Source: a virus
Length of the DNA stretch: 20,005 bases
Reading direction: 5' to 3' (one strand)
IMG/VR virus record: IMGVR_UViG_3300025853_000887
Span: 1-20,005 of that record
Under the pieces are notes generated by a model, which ran no database searches, was not told the origin of the DNA, and worked only from the letters and a program-made list of their open reading frames with translations. A program made the position numbers and the translations under genes. Below are positions 6,241 to 13,211 of this stretch, in pieces. Every line of letters begins with the position of its first letter. Within the stretch, counting starts at the first letter, position 1.

Positions 6241-6822
6241 ATGTACAGAATTCTATTAACATTATTTTTTATTATTATTGGTAGCGTTGGCTATGCACAA
6301 GGAGCTGCAATTGATTGCCCAGAAGGATACATTTGTACTATATCAGATACAGATGGAACACAGACTATAGACAGTACAACTACAGTCAAGTCTCCTCCTC
6401 CATCAGCTATTAGCCCCACAATTAACACAAGCAACAGTGACACTTGTACTATTGGTGTTTCTGGTGCGGTACAGACACAGATCCTTGGTATTAGTGCGGG
6501 TAAAACAGTTAGAGACTTTAACTGTGAAAGACTCAAAAATGCAAAAACACTTTATGATATGGGCATGAAGGTAGCTGCAGTTTCTGTAATGTGCCAAGAT
6601 AAAAGAATTTTTGATGCCATGATGGATGCAGGGACGCCATGTCCATATGACGGAATGATCGGAAAGATGGCTAAAGATGCTTGGGAAAATGACCCAAAGA
6701 AACAAGAAGAAAATACGAATAAAGACTTTAATATATTCAAGGATTGGGATAAGGATGACGCAGATACTGCAAAGGCTAGCCTTGGTATTGCTGCTTTGTT
6801 TGCCATCTTACTCGCACTCTGA
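6241..6822 (+). CDS. Exported cysteine-containing protein with hydrophobic C-terminus
   Basis: Encodes 193 residues. Residues 1-19 form a signal peptide cut after GYA. The mature part has six cysteines (including the IDCPEGYIC pair near the N-terminus), fitting disulphide bonds in the periplasm. A Thr/Ser/Pro-rich stretch around residues 48-72 is followed by a helical domain containing ERLKNAKTLYDMGMKVAAVSVMCQ. The last 15 residues are hydrophobic and may anchor the protein in a membrane. ATG 6241 is preferred to the in-frame ATG 6229 because GGAA lies six bases before it and the signal peptide then begins at once. It opens the late secreted cassette. The family is not recognised. Confidence 0.75.
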   Translation: MYRILLTLFFIIIGSVGYAQGAAIDCPEGYICTISDTDGTQTIDSTTTVKSPPPSAISPTINTSNSDTCTIGVSGAVQTQILGISAGKTVRDFNCERLKNAKTLYDMGMKVAAVSVMCQDKRIFDAMMDAGTPCPYDGMIGKMAKDAWENDPKKQEENTNKDFNIFKDWDKDDADTAKASLGIAALFAILLAL

Positions 6823-7624
6823 AATAATATTCGGAAGAGGCACAACAACAGAGCAAGAATGGGTTATGACAAATATTTTGCCTCAAGCTTTGGGACTAAA
6901 AGTGAATGGTATTTACCATCGTTATACTATTGAGAAAGATCCTACGACTGACTCTTTAGTTAAAATTTGCAATGAGAATCCGAATGGAAATGGATGCACA
7001 TATTTACATGTTGATGATTGGAGTCAACAACCAGGGAGTACAAAAATTCAATATGATCCAGTAAGCATACTGGGAGAAACATTAGGAAAAGGATCTATTA
7101 CTGTTGAAGGTGATGGCACAATAACAGACTCTATAATCCATTATGATTACGTATATGATACATGTGACGAACCAATAAATGATCCAAGATGTCCAGGTTA
7201 TGAATCGGCTCTTTTAGCTTTTTTATTAGATAATGGTTTACTTAATGACCCTGATGTAGAGAATCCATATTTAGATGAATACGTTCAATTGCAGTTAAAC
7301 AAAAAGGCAGAACAAGAAGAGGAAGATGGTAATAAAGAGGAAATTGTAGAGGAAAAAGAAGAAGAAAAAGAGACTTTACAAGAACAACTTGCAGTTGGTG
7401 GTGCAACAGAAAAGATTGCAAATATAGCAGAACAAAATGAGATGATGGTAGCTTTAAGTCAAGCACCAAAACTTAATTCTTATTATTCACAAGATATAAA
7501 AGGTGGCGAATATAAGGATACCATCACGTTAAAGGATAATGAAATAGTTGACAATAAAAGAGCATTGAGAAGCTTATCTAGTGATACAAGACATAGAGAA
7601 ATAGTACGCTCTCAATATAAATAA
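6755..7624 (+). CDS. Exported protein with acidic coiled-coil region
   Basis: Encodes 289 residues when started at ATG 6755, where MTQILQRLALVLLLCLPS gives a clear signal peptide. Upstream in-frame starts (from 6677) would bury it. The first ~150 mature residues are a soluble domain with cysteine pairs (KICNENPNGNGC and TCDEPINDPRCPGYES). Residues about 185-215 are almost purely Glu/Lys/Gln, a likely coiled coil or charged spacer. The C-terminus is mixed charge and polar. The gene overlaps the previous one by 68 bases in another frame. The role is unknown; the context suggests an envelope or surface complex with its four exported neighbours. Confidence 0.75.
   Translation: MTQILQRLALVLLLCLPSYSHSEIIFGRGTTTEQEWVMTNILPQALGLKVNGIYHRYTIEKDPTTDSLVKICNENPNGNGCTYLHVDDWSQQPGSTKIQYDPVSILGETLGKGSITVEGDGTITDSIIHYDYVYDTCDEPINDPRCPGYESALLAFLLDNGLLNDPDVENPYLDEYVQLQLNKKAEQEEEDGNKEEIVEEKEEEKETLQEQLAVGGATEKIANIAEQNEMMVALSQAPKLNSYYSQDIKGGEYKDTITLKDNEIVDNKRALRSLSSDTRHREIVRSQYK
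7616..7623 (+). promoter_or_regulatory. T4-type late promoter
   Basis: Exact TATAAATA, overlapping the stop codon of the upstream gene and 23 bases before the ATG at 7647. It would give the 7647-8949 genes their own late start. Confidence 0.65.
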
Positions 7625-7646
7625 ACTAAAATTAAAAGGAAACACC

Positions 7647-8147
7647 ATGAAAAAATTCTTAGCAGCTACTGCTTTGGTTATTATGGGCACAAGTGCAGCA
7701 TATGCAAATATCACTAACATTCAAGGTAATGTTCAATCACGCTGTTCAATTATCACAGAAACATCTGGTGTATATGGTAACCCTACAGCAGATAAACTAT
7801 CAACAGCACCTTCTGATGCTGGTGTTCTACCAATTATTCGTGTAGATGTTATCCAAGCAGATTCATATAAAGTTAAAATCTCTTGGCCTAATTCATTCTC
7901 ATCAAGCCCGCCACTTAGCGATAGTGTTGTATGGGATGGTGAAGTAGAAGTAAGTGCTGTATCAGACGCAAATATGTCATCATATGAAATTGATAAAGTT
8001 GAATATGAAAATCATACTGAATATGATTTAACCCTTTCTGGAAGTACTTGGTTTAAAGTAACATCTACTGCAGAATATGGAGCCGATAAATCATTTCCAG
8101 GTGGTTTATATACAGCTATTGTAACAAGTGAATGTATTCCGAAATAA
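7647..8147 (+). CDS. Exported beta-rich (pilin/spore-coat-U-like?) protein
   Basis: Encodes 166 residues. A clean signal peptide (1-20, cut after AYA) starts the protein, with AGGAAACACC as ribosome binding site. The mature part is strand-rich with one cysteine near each end (Cys33 and Cys163), which could be joined by a disulphide. The ending GGLYTAIVTSECIPK resembles the G-x-Y-x-x-x-V-T-V last strand of spore-coat-U and DUF4402 pilin-like domains. This likeness is weak and only by eye. It may be a secreted structural subunit. Immediately followed (TAATG overlap) by another exported protein, and headed by a late promoter. Confidence 0.7.
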   Translation: MKKFLAATALVIMGTSAAYANITNIQGNVQSRCSIITETSGVYGNPTADKLSTAPSDAGVLPIIRVDVIQADSYKVKISWPNSFSSSPPLSDSVVWDGEVEVSAVSDANMSSYEIDKVEYENHTEYDLTLSGSTWFKVTSTAEYGADKSFPGGLYTAIVTSECIPK

Positions 8148-8536
8148 TGAAACAACTATTATTATTATGTATCTTATTGACGTTTGTTTTTGTGAACTAT
8201 AGTGTAGCACATGAACTGACGCCTACGTACCCAGAAATAAAAGAATCCCATGTAGATAATGTATATGTGGTGGACTTACAAACAATAAATCGGAGAGAAG
8301 ATGTAAAATATTATGAAATCCAAGTACTAGACAAAGATATGAAACCTATAGTATTTGCGACTACAGATAGAATTATTAGTTTACCACATTTATCAAGAAA
8401 AAACTTTTCTGTGTACGTACGGAAAAAAGACGTGAAATCGGTAGTGTATGTTTGCACTGTCTCAAAATTAAATAGGTTTGCAGGTGATTCTGCAATTTCA
8501 GTCGTAGCTTCGAGGGTTTGCTCGAAGATTAAGTGA
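8147..8536 (+). CDS. Small exported protein, function unknown
   Basis: Encodes 129 residues from ATG 8147, which overlaps the previous stop. An in-frame ATG at 8132 would add five residues before the signal peptide and is less likely. Residues 1-21 are a strong signal peptide (cut after SVA). The mature part starts HELTPTYPEI and continues with about seven strands, including YYEIQVLDKDMKPIVFAT and KNFSVYVRKKDVKSVVYVCT, suggesting an immunoglobulin-like sandwich, with two cysteines near the end. I recall similar proteins in other marine T4-like phages but cannot name a family. Co-translated with 7647 and followed after eight bases by 8545. Confidence 0.7.
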   Translation: MKQLLLLCILLTFVFVNYSVAHELTPTYPEIKESHVDNVYVVDLQTINRREDVKYYEIQVLDKDMKPIVFATTDRIISLPHLSRKNFSVYVRKKDVKSVVYVCTVSKLNRFAGDSAISVVASRVCSKIK

Positions 8537-8544
8537 GGTGAATT

Positions 8545-8949
8545 ATGAGAATACTTTATGTATTCTTTCTGATTATGATTGCTAATAAAGTATTTGCTGA
8601 TAGTAGTAGTTCTTTAAACTTACAATTGCCAAATAGTGTTAGCAATTACCAATCAGATAAGTTTAGAGATGGTGATTTAGATTGTTCTAATGCTATCGGG
8701 TCGGCAACAAACCTAGAGTTTGGAGTTACAGGAATTATTGATGGTAATTCGTCTACAAGCACATTTGATATGGATCAGAGTACTGATATTGGTGTATTTG
8801 CTAAAATTACGATACCCCTAGGTCGAAGGGTTAAACAAAGGATCGACTGTAATAGATTATTCGAGTTGGCGATAAGACAAAAGCAGCTAGAAGTTATGAG
8901 ACTAGAAGCTGAATTAAGAAAATTACAAGAACTTACGTTCGAGAACTGA
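8545..8949 (+). CDS. Small exported protein with C-terminal helix
   Basis: Encodes 134 residues. Signal peptide 1-18 (cut after VFA), with GAGGTG as ribosome binding site. The mature part has a polar Ser/Asn-rich start, then strands ending in GVFAKITIPLG, then RIDCNRLFELAIRQ and a long charged helix with a leucine pattern (about 108-132) that could form a coiled coil. The strand-then-G-R-x-x-K layout could mark a barrel or membrane-attached part. It is the last of the five exported proteins. No family is recognised. Confidence 0.7.
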   Translation: MRILYVFFLIMIANKVFADSSSSLNLQLPNSVSNYQSDKFRDGDLDCSNAIGSATNLEFGVTGIIDGNSSTSTFDMDQSTDIGVFAKITIPLGRRVKQRIDCNRLFELAIRQKQLEVMRLEAELRKLQELTFEN

Positions 8950-8962
8950 TTTATTACTACTA

Positions 8963-9006
8963 CCCCTTGGGTGTGATTTACATTATGTTTAACACATTAC
9001 AAGGGG
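8963..9006 (+). promoter_or_regulatory. Hairpin covering the lipase ribosome binding site
   Basis: CCCCTTG (8963-8969) pairs perfectly with CAAGGGG (9000-9006). An inner GTGT (8971-8974) pairs with ACAC (8992-8995). The right arm contains AAGGGG, the only Shine-Dalgarno-like sequence before ATG 9013. Folding would hide it. No U-tract follows, so a terminator is less likely. Confidence 0.5.
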
Positions 9007-9012
9007 ATTATT

Positions 9013-9729
9013 ATGTCTTATGTAGACAGAAGCCACAAGATGGCTATTATGGCACAACTTGCCTATAAAGACAAAGAAGCTTGGATGGAATTCAAAGAAC
9101 TTGGATATCCATACCATAGATTTTTTAATATTGATGGTGCTCAAGTACACGTTGTTTGGAACAGTGGAGAGATGTGTATTTGTTTCCGAGGTACTGAACC
9201 GTCACAATTTTCCGATATTAAAGCAGATTTAAATGCGTTTCCAGATAAAGCGCAGGTTGGTGGCTGGGTTCATAATGGATTCCAGAACGAACTTGAAAAA
9301 GTATGGGATAAAGTTGCAAAAACCGTATCTGATAGAGGTAAGAAAAAGAAGCTATTCATATGCGGCCATTCCCTTGGTGGTGCTATGGCTACGGTGTGTG
9401 CAAGTAGATTAAAACCTACTGCTCTCTTTACATATGGATCCCCAAGAGTTGGTACACGTAAGTTCGTGCGCAATATTACTTGTGAACATCACAGGCATGT
9501 TAATAACAACGATATTGTCACGAAAGTCCCATTTGCCATTATGGGTTACAGACATCATGGTTCACTATGTTACATTAACTTCTACGGTAATATCCGTAAG
9601 ATGACTCCATGGCAGAGAATCAAAGATGGCTGGAGAGGTCGTTTCGCAGCATGGAAAAGGAAACAACTATTTGACTCTTTTAGAGATCACAGCATGCAAA
9701 ATTACATCAAATATCTGGAGAAAAAATAA
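9013..9729 (+). CDS. Class 3 lipase (alpha/beta hydrolase)
   Basis: A 238-residue protein with the layout of the Lipase_3 family. The oxyanion strand CFRGTEP is at about 57-63. The nucleophile elbow GHSLGGAMA holds Ser120, YGSPRVG is at 141-147, NNNDIVTKVP holds Asp167, and YRHHG holds His181/182, giving a full Ser-Asp-His triad. No signal peptide is visible, so the enzyme would act in the cytoplasm or leave at lysis. It probably hydrolyses acylglycerols or phospholipids. A role in membrane break-up or lipid salvage late in infection is an inference. It is followed without a gap by a nuclease, and its ribosome binding site lies in a hairpin. Confidence 0.9.
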   Translation: MSYVDRSHKMAIMAQLAYKDKEAWMEFKELGYPYHRFFNIDGAQVHVVWNSGEMCICFRGTEPSQFSDIKADLNAFPDKAQVGGWVHNGFQNELEKVWDKVAKTVSDRGKKKKLFICGHSLGGAMATVCASRLKPTALFTYGSPRVGTRKFVRNITCEHHRHVNNNDIVTKVPFAIMGYRHHGSLCYINFYGNIRKMTPWQRIKDGWRGRFAAWKRKQLFDSFRDHSMQNYIKYLEKK

Positions 9730-10197
9730 ATGGGCGACACTAACCTTTACGACGCAAAACTTTTAAAAGTAGTTGATGGAGATACATGCGATGTGGATAT
9801 CAATCTCGGATTTGGTATCACACTTCAAAACGAGCGTGTGCGGATTATGGGCATTGATACACCCGAATCACGTACATCTGATAAAGTAGAAAAGATTTTT
9901 GGCACTGCTGCCAAAAACCGACTGAAAGAAATTTTGGAAGGTGAATGTGTTCTTATCACTCACGAGGATAAAAAAGGTGAGGATATGAAAGGCAAGTTTG
10001 GCAGAATATTAGGTGATTTTCAAGTAGGAGATAAGACAGTAACACAGATAATGATTGAAGAAGGTCACGCTGTTGGATACTGGGGTGGGTCCAAAGAAGA
10101 GCTAGAACAACAGCATTTGAATAATAGAGCAAAACTATTAGCAGAAGGTGTTGTATCTCAAGCAGATGTTGATGCTGCAGAGAAACTAATGAAATGA
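9730..10197 (+). CDS. Staphylococcal-nuclease-like (thermonuclease, SNase) protein
   Basis: A 155-residue protein with the SNase OB-fold and its active-site residues. VDGDT is at 15-19. RVRIMGIDTPE (36-46) carries the counterparts of Arg35, Asp40 and Glu43 of the Staphylococcus enzyme at Arg38, Asp43 and Glu46. FGRILGDF carries the Arg87 counterpart at Arg82. The family cuts DNA and RNA with calcium. No signal peptide is present, so it would act inside the cell, perhaps in host DNA or RNA breakdown. It starts one base after the lipase stop and overlaps the next gene by four bases. Confidence 0.9.
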   Translation: MGDTNLYDAKLLKVVDGDTCDVDINLGFGITLQNERVRIMGIDTPESRTSDKVEKIFGTAAKNRLKEILEGECVLITHEDKKGEDMKGKFGRILGDFQVGDKTVTQIMIEEGHAVGYWGGSKEELEQQHLNNRAKLLAEGVVSQADVDAAEKLMK

Positions 10198-10472
10198 TAG
10201 AAATGATAGAAAGAATGTTTGGCGATACGCTGTGGATTTGGACGGCTATTGCTGGTGCTTTACTCGGTGCGGCATTTCTTGCATGGTTTAAAGAAACACG
10301 GGCTGGTATTTGGGGCTACTCTAAGTTTGACCAGTTACTAGATCATCTTGTTAACAGCTGGGGGTGGACTTGGTTACAAGAACCACCTGATGCTTGGCGG
10401 AAAAAATATCCAAAAATAACCAGAAAAATAGATGAACTGGAGGACAGAATCAATGAACTGGATAAAAAGTAG
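10194..10472 (+). CDS. Small membrane protein
   Basis: Encodes 92 residues. One hydrophobic segment (about 13-31, LWIWTAIAGALLGAAFLAWF) is followed by a tryptophan-rich amphipathic stretch and a charged C-terminal helix (ITRKIDELEDRINELDKK) that could form a short coiled coil. It starts on the ATGA of the nuclease stop and overlaps the next small gene by 20 bases. With its neighbours it makes a cluster of small membrane proteins, where holins or spanins might be expected. No family is recognised. Confidence 0.7.
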   Translation: MIEMIERMFGDTLWIWTAIAGALLGAAFLAWFKETRAGIWGYSKFDQLLDHLVNSWGWTWLQEPPDAWRKKYPKITRKIDELEDRINELDKK

Positions 10473-10605
10473 ACTGAAAGAACGAACGTCTTGGGACGGT
10501 ATGGTTCTTATTGGTGGTGGAGTGGCAATGATACTCATGCCAATCTCTCTTGTAGCCTATGGCATGATTGCTTGGGGCGCATTTACAATTTGGAGAAAAG
10601 GGTAA
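10453..10605 (+). CDS. 50-residue single-span membrane protein
   Basis: Runs from ATG 10453 to TAA 10603-10605, directly abutting the next ATG at 10606. The product starts MNWIKSRLKERTSWDGMVLI, a basic amphipathic helix, then one membrane span (about residues 17-42, glycine- and methionine-rich), and ends IWRKG. GGAGGA (10439-10444) is a good ribosome binding site. From memory, similar tiny proteins beginning with IKxRLKERTSWDG occur in marine T4-like phages, which supports it as a real gene. The function is unknown; the topology allows a holin-like or regulatory membrane role. Confidence 0.7.
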   Translation: MNWIKSRLKERTSWDGMVLIGGGVAMILMPISLVAYGMIAWGAFTIWRKG

Positions 10606-10929
10606 ATGTCTGAGGAAGAAGTAAAAAACTATCATCCAGCCGACAGCAACGGTGACGGAAAAGTAAGTGCCGAAGAAGAGGCAATGTACCTAGAGTTTAA
10701 GCGCAAAGAACTCGAAGATGCAGATGCAATGAGAGATGCACAGCGTAATATGACCTGGTTTGCTTTGGCTGGTTTATTGCTTTATCCGTTTGCAGTTGTT
10801 CTTGCTAACCTAATCAGTCTGGATCAAGCAGCAAAGATCTTAGGAGATATGGCAGCAACATATTTTGTGTCGGTAGCTGCTATTGTTGCGGCATTCTTTG
10901 GTGGACAAGCATACGCAAAGAAAAAGTAA
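10606..10929 (+). CDS. EF-hand protein with two membrane spans
   Basis: Encodes 107 residues. Residues 13-24 (DSNGDGKVSAEE) form a textbook 12-residue EF-hand calcium loop: Asp, Asn, Asp, Lys, Ser and Glu at positions 1, 3, 5, 7, 9 and 12. A charged helix (about 26-44) follows, then two membrane spans (about 48-68 and 83-103) and a lysine-rich end. Calcium binding on one face with a hairpin of two spans suggests a calcium-sensing membrane protein or a holin-type pore. It is translated from the stop of the 50-residue gene and precedes another membrane protein. Confidence 0.75.
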   Translation: MSEEEVKNYHPADSNGDGKVSAEEEAMYLEFKRKELEDADAMRDAQRNMTWFALAGLLLYPFAVVLANLISLDQAAKILGDMAATYFVSVAAIVAAFFGGQAYAKKK

Positions 10930-10940
10930 AGGAATTGTAG

Positions 10941-11495
10941 ATGGCAGAGATTGAATATGAAGGAATCAAGATAGGAGGATCAAAGCTACTGCTTCTGATT
11001 CCTTTACTTGGTACCCTTGCCGGTGGTCTTTGGGGTGGTTTCGAGTTTTACAAAGATTATATGGATATGAAAGAAATCATAGCGAATATAGACACCGATG
11101 CAATCTCTGCCCGCAATGACGTAATTGAAACAAAACTTGGCGAGGCAATCGACTACACAAGAGATATCAAGAATGATTTAAGATCTGACGTGATGGCAAT
11201 GGAAGATCTAGTGGATAGAATCGAGAGTAAAGTTGATACCGCAGAAAACCGTATTAAGGAATCTCAGAATGGCATCGAAACAACTCTTGAAGGTGTGCGT
11301 AATGAGATGAACTCCTTGCAGAAAGATGTGACTGCATCCATTCGTGAGGTAGAAGCTAATAGTAGAATAAATGAAAAAGATGTTCGTGATACTATGAGAG
11401 CAACTGAAACTCGTATTGATAAAAAGATGAGATTGCTCGAAAGAGATTTAAAAGAGATACTACAAGAGGCACTTGACAATCCTTTAGCTGACTGA
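10941..11495 (+). CDS. Membrane-anchored coiled-coil protein
   Basis: Encodes 184 residues. One membrane span lies near the N-terminus (about 15-36, KLLLLIPLLGTLAGGLWGGF). The remaining ~145 residues are almost wholly helical, acidic and basic in regular alternation with heptad-like hydrophobics, a long coiled coil. This could bridge the periplasm or cytoplasm, as spanins or structural rods do, but no lipobox or known motif is present. AAGGA lies ten bases before the start. It is the last of the four small membrane genes. Confidence 0.7.
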   Translation: MAEIEYEGIKIGGSKLLLLIPLLGTLAGGLWGGFEFYKDYMDMKEIIANIDTDAISARNDVIETKLGEAIDYTRDIKNDLRSDVMAMEDLVDRIESKVDTAENRIKESQNGIETTLEGVRNEMNSLQKDVTASIREVEANSRINEKDVRDTMRATETRIDKKMRLLERDLKEILQEALDNPLAD

Positions 11496-11548
11496 TATTA
11501 TAGATAGTATTGATAAGGGTAAAGCTTATCAACTATTTTAATGTGAGC

Positions 11549-11565
11549 GACGGTGTAAAACCGTC
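11549..11565 (+). promoter_or_regulatory. Leader hairpin before the transporter gene
   Basis: GACGGT (11549-11554) and ACCGTC (11560-11565) pair perfectly around a GTAAA loop. There is no U-tract, so this is not a classic terminator. It ends seven bases before the AGGAG at 11573-11577 that serves ATG 11583. It could steady the message or be a translational operator. Confidence 0.4.
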
Positions 11566-11582
11566 AAGCATAGGAGAAATAA

Positions 11583-12542
11583 ATGGACGCACTCACACTG
11601 TGGAGCCTAGTCGGCTTCCTATTGGCTGCATATGCAGTTATTGCAAACGATTCAGTACAAACGCTCGGTACTTGGATGGCATCAAACAATGAGCGATTTA
11701 AATATACAACATTATGGGCAGCGGCATCCGCTGTTCTATTAGCAACACTCTGGTATGGTTGGAGTGTAAATGGTGGGGATATTTCATACGGTCGTTTGAA
11801 TAAAATCCCATGGCAAGAGGTACAGTGGTACCACGCTGCTGCACCTGCTATTTTGGTTGCACTGACTCGACTTGGTGTACCAGTATCAACTTCATTCCTA
11901 ATCTTATCTGTATTTGCTTCTACGTTTGTGTTAGAGAAAATGCTTATGAAATCTATTATGGGATATGGTGTTGCCGCTGCATTTGCATATGTTATCTGGT
12001 TTGCTATTCACAAATATGCTGGACAATGGTTTGATGAAACAAAACCAGTAACCGAAAGCAACAAAAGAGCATGGCGTATTGCTCAGTGGGTTGCAACAGG
12101 TGGTCTGTGGTGGACTTGGTTGTCTCACGATATGGCTAACATTGCAGTGTTCTTACCAAGGGTCATTCCAGTTGATCTAATGTTAATGATCAGCGTAGTG
12201 TTTGTTGGTGGTCTGTTTTTCATGTTCCGAGAACGTGGTGGTAAGATCCAACAGATTGTACTTGAGAAACACAACACAAGGTATGTTCGATCAGCAACAC
12301 TGATTGATCTATTCTATTGGTTGTGCTTGTACTTCTTTAAAGAACTCAATGACATTCCTATGTCTACTACTTGGGTCTTTGTTGGTTTACTTGCTGGTCG
12401 TGAACTTGCAATGGCTACTTACTTTGGTAAGAAGAAAACAAAGTCAGTGTTTCCATTGGTTGCAAAAGACTTTGGTAAGATGATGGTTGGACTTGGAGCT
12501 TCTGTCGCTCTGGTTCTCTTTATTCACTATGTATTAGTATAA
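11583..12542 (+). CDS. PiT-like inorganic phosphate transporter
   Basis: A 319-residue polytopic membrane protein, about eight to ten spans. It shows the internal duplication of the PiT/PHO4 family. The first half has IANDSVQTLG (about 20-29), recalling GANDVANA, and then RLGVPVSTSFLI. The second half has SHDMANIAVFLP and NDIPMSTTWVFVGLLAG, recalling the second AND motif and PVSTTH. It is much shorter than cellular PiT proteins (over 400 residues) because the central hydrophilic loop is small. Such proteins carry phosphate with sodium or protons. In a phage it would top up phosphate for DNA synthesis in phosphate-poor sea water. The match is by motif, so another ion-transporter family is possible. 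Confidence 0.7.
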   Translation: MDALTLWSLVGFLLAAYAVIANDSVQTLGTWMASNNERFKYTTLWAAASAVLLATLWYGWSVNGGDISYGRLNKIPWQEVQWYHAAAPAILVALTRLGVPVSTSFLILSVFASTFVLEKMLMKSIMGYGVAAAFAYVIWFAIHKYAGQWFDETKPVTESNKRAWRIAQWVATGGLWWTWLSHDMANIAVFLPRVIPVDLMLMISVVFVGGLFFMFRERGGKIQQIVLEKHNTRYVRSATLIDLFYWLCLYFFKELNDIPMSTTWVFVGLLAGRELAMATYFGKKKTKSVFPLVAKDFGKMMVGLGASVALVLFIHYVLV

Positions 12543-12545
12543 ATA
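12538..12545 (+). promoter_or_regulatory. T4-type late promoter
   Basis: Exact TATAAATA overlapping the transporter's stop codon and 27 bases before ATG 12573. It would drive 12573-13692 late. Confidence 0.65.
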
Positions 12546-12572
12546 AATCTGCTAGGTATGAGGATATTGAAA

Positions 12573-13211
12573 ATGGATGATGATGACGCTTATAAAAAAT
12601 ATCAAAAGCATCATAAATGGTTCAATAAATTATACCTAGCAGAATCTCTCGGATATAATTGCGGTCCGTGTGGATTAGCACCTGAAGTCTCAGGTTGGTA
12701 TATAGTACGGCCAATTTACAACTTGTACGGAATGAGTGCTCTTGCAGAAAAGAAATGGATCGAAAAAGGTAATTGTAAAAATGGGCCACCTGGTCATTTC
12801 TGGTGTGAGTGGTTTGAAGGTCATCACTGGTCGGTTACATATAAATTTAGGTTAGCCTTGAACCCTTGGTGGGAAGCACTGAGTGCATATAGAGCAGAAA
12901 AACAAGGTTTAAAATTTACTAGGTGGAATAGATGGGTGCATTTAGAGGACACTCCTACTGTTCCTAGAATATTAAATGATCTGTCTGGCTTGCCAAAAAT
13001 AAATGTAGAGTTTATTGATAATAAGGCAATAGAAGTTCATTTAAGAGAATCGCCTGACCCAGATTATGATATATTAATACCAGTTTGGGCAGATACTGAC
13101 CAATCAAGAAAACCATCTGGCTATGATTTTATAGAGATGTTTGATGATGCAAAAGAATATTTAGAAAATCCTAGATTAGGTTTTTGGGTGAAAAATTATG
13201 CAAAATTTTAA
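12573..13211 (+). CDS. Conserved phage protein, function unknown
   Basis: Encodes 212 residues from ATG 12573, chosen because GAGG (12560-12563) sits nine bases upstream. An in-frame ATG at 12558 would add five residues but is too close to its AGG. The protein is very rich in Trp, Tyr and His, with a CGPCG motif near residue 31 and a segment GWYIVRPIYNLYGMSALAEK, later PGHFWCEWFEGHHWSVTY. The R-P-x-x-N-x-x-G-M and FWCE-x-x-x-G spacing faintly recalls ATP-grasp enzymes, but I would not assign it. It overlaps the following hydroxylase-like gene by 14 bases and shares its late promoter. Confidence 0.65.
   Translation: MDDDDAYKKYQKHHKWFNKLYLAESLGYNCGPCGLAPEVSGWYIVRPIYNLYGMSALAEKKWIEKGNCKNGPPGHFWCEWFEGHHWSVTYKFRLALNPWWEALSAYRAEKQGLKFTRWNRWVHLEDTPTVPRILNDLSGLPKINVEFIDNKAIEVHLRESPDPDYDILIPVWADTDQSRKPSGYDFIEMFDDAKEYLENPRLGFWVKNYAKF

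Noticed and set aside
6241-8949. Curli secretion genes (csgG/csgF), reported in some pelagic phages
   Set aside because: None of the five exported proteins has a lipobox or CsgG/CsgF-like sequence.
8977-8990. TTTACA before the lipase as a sigma70 promoter
   Set aside because: No -10-like hexamer at 17 bp (the position reads CAAGGG); the sequence is better explained by the hairpin.
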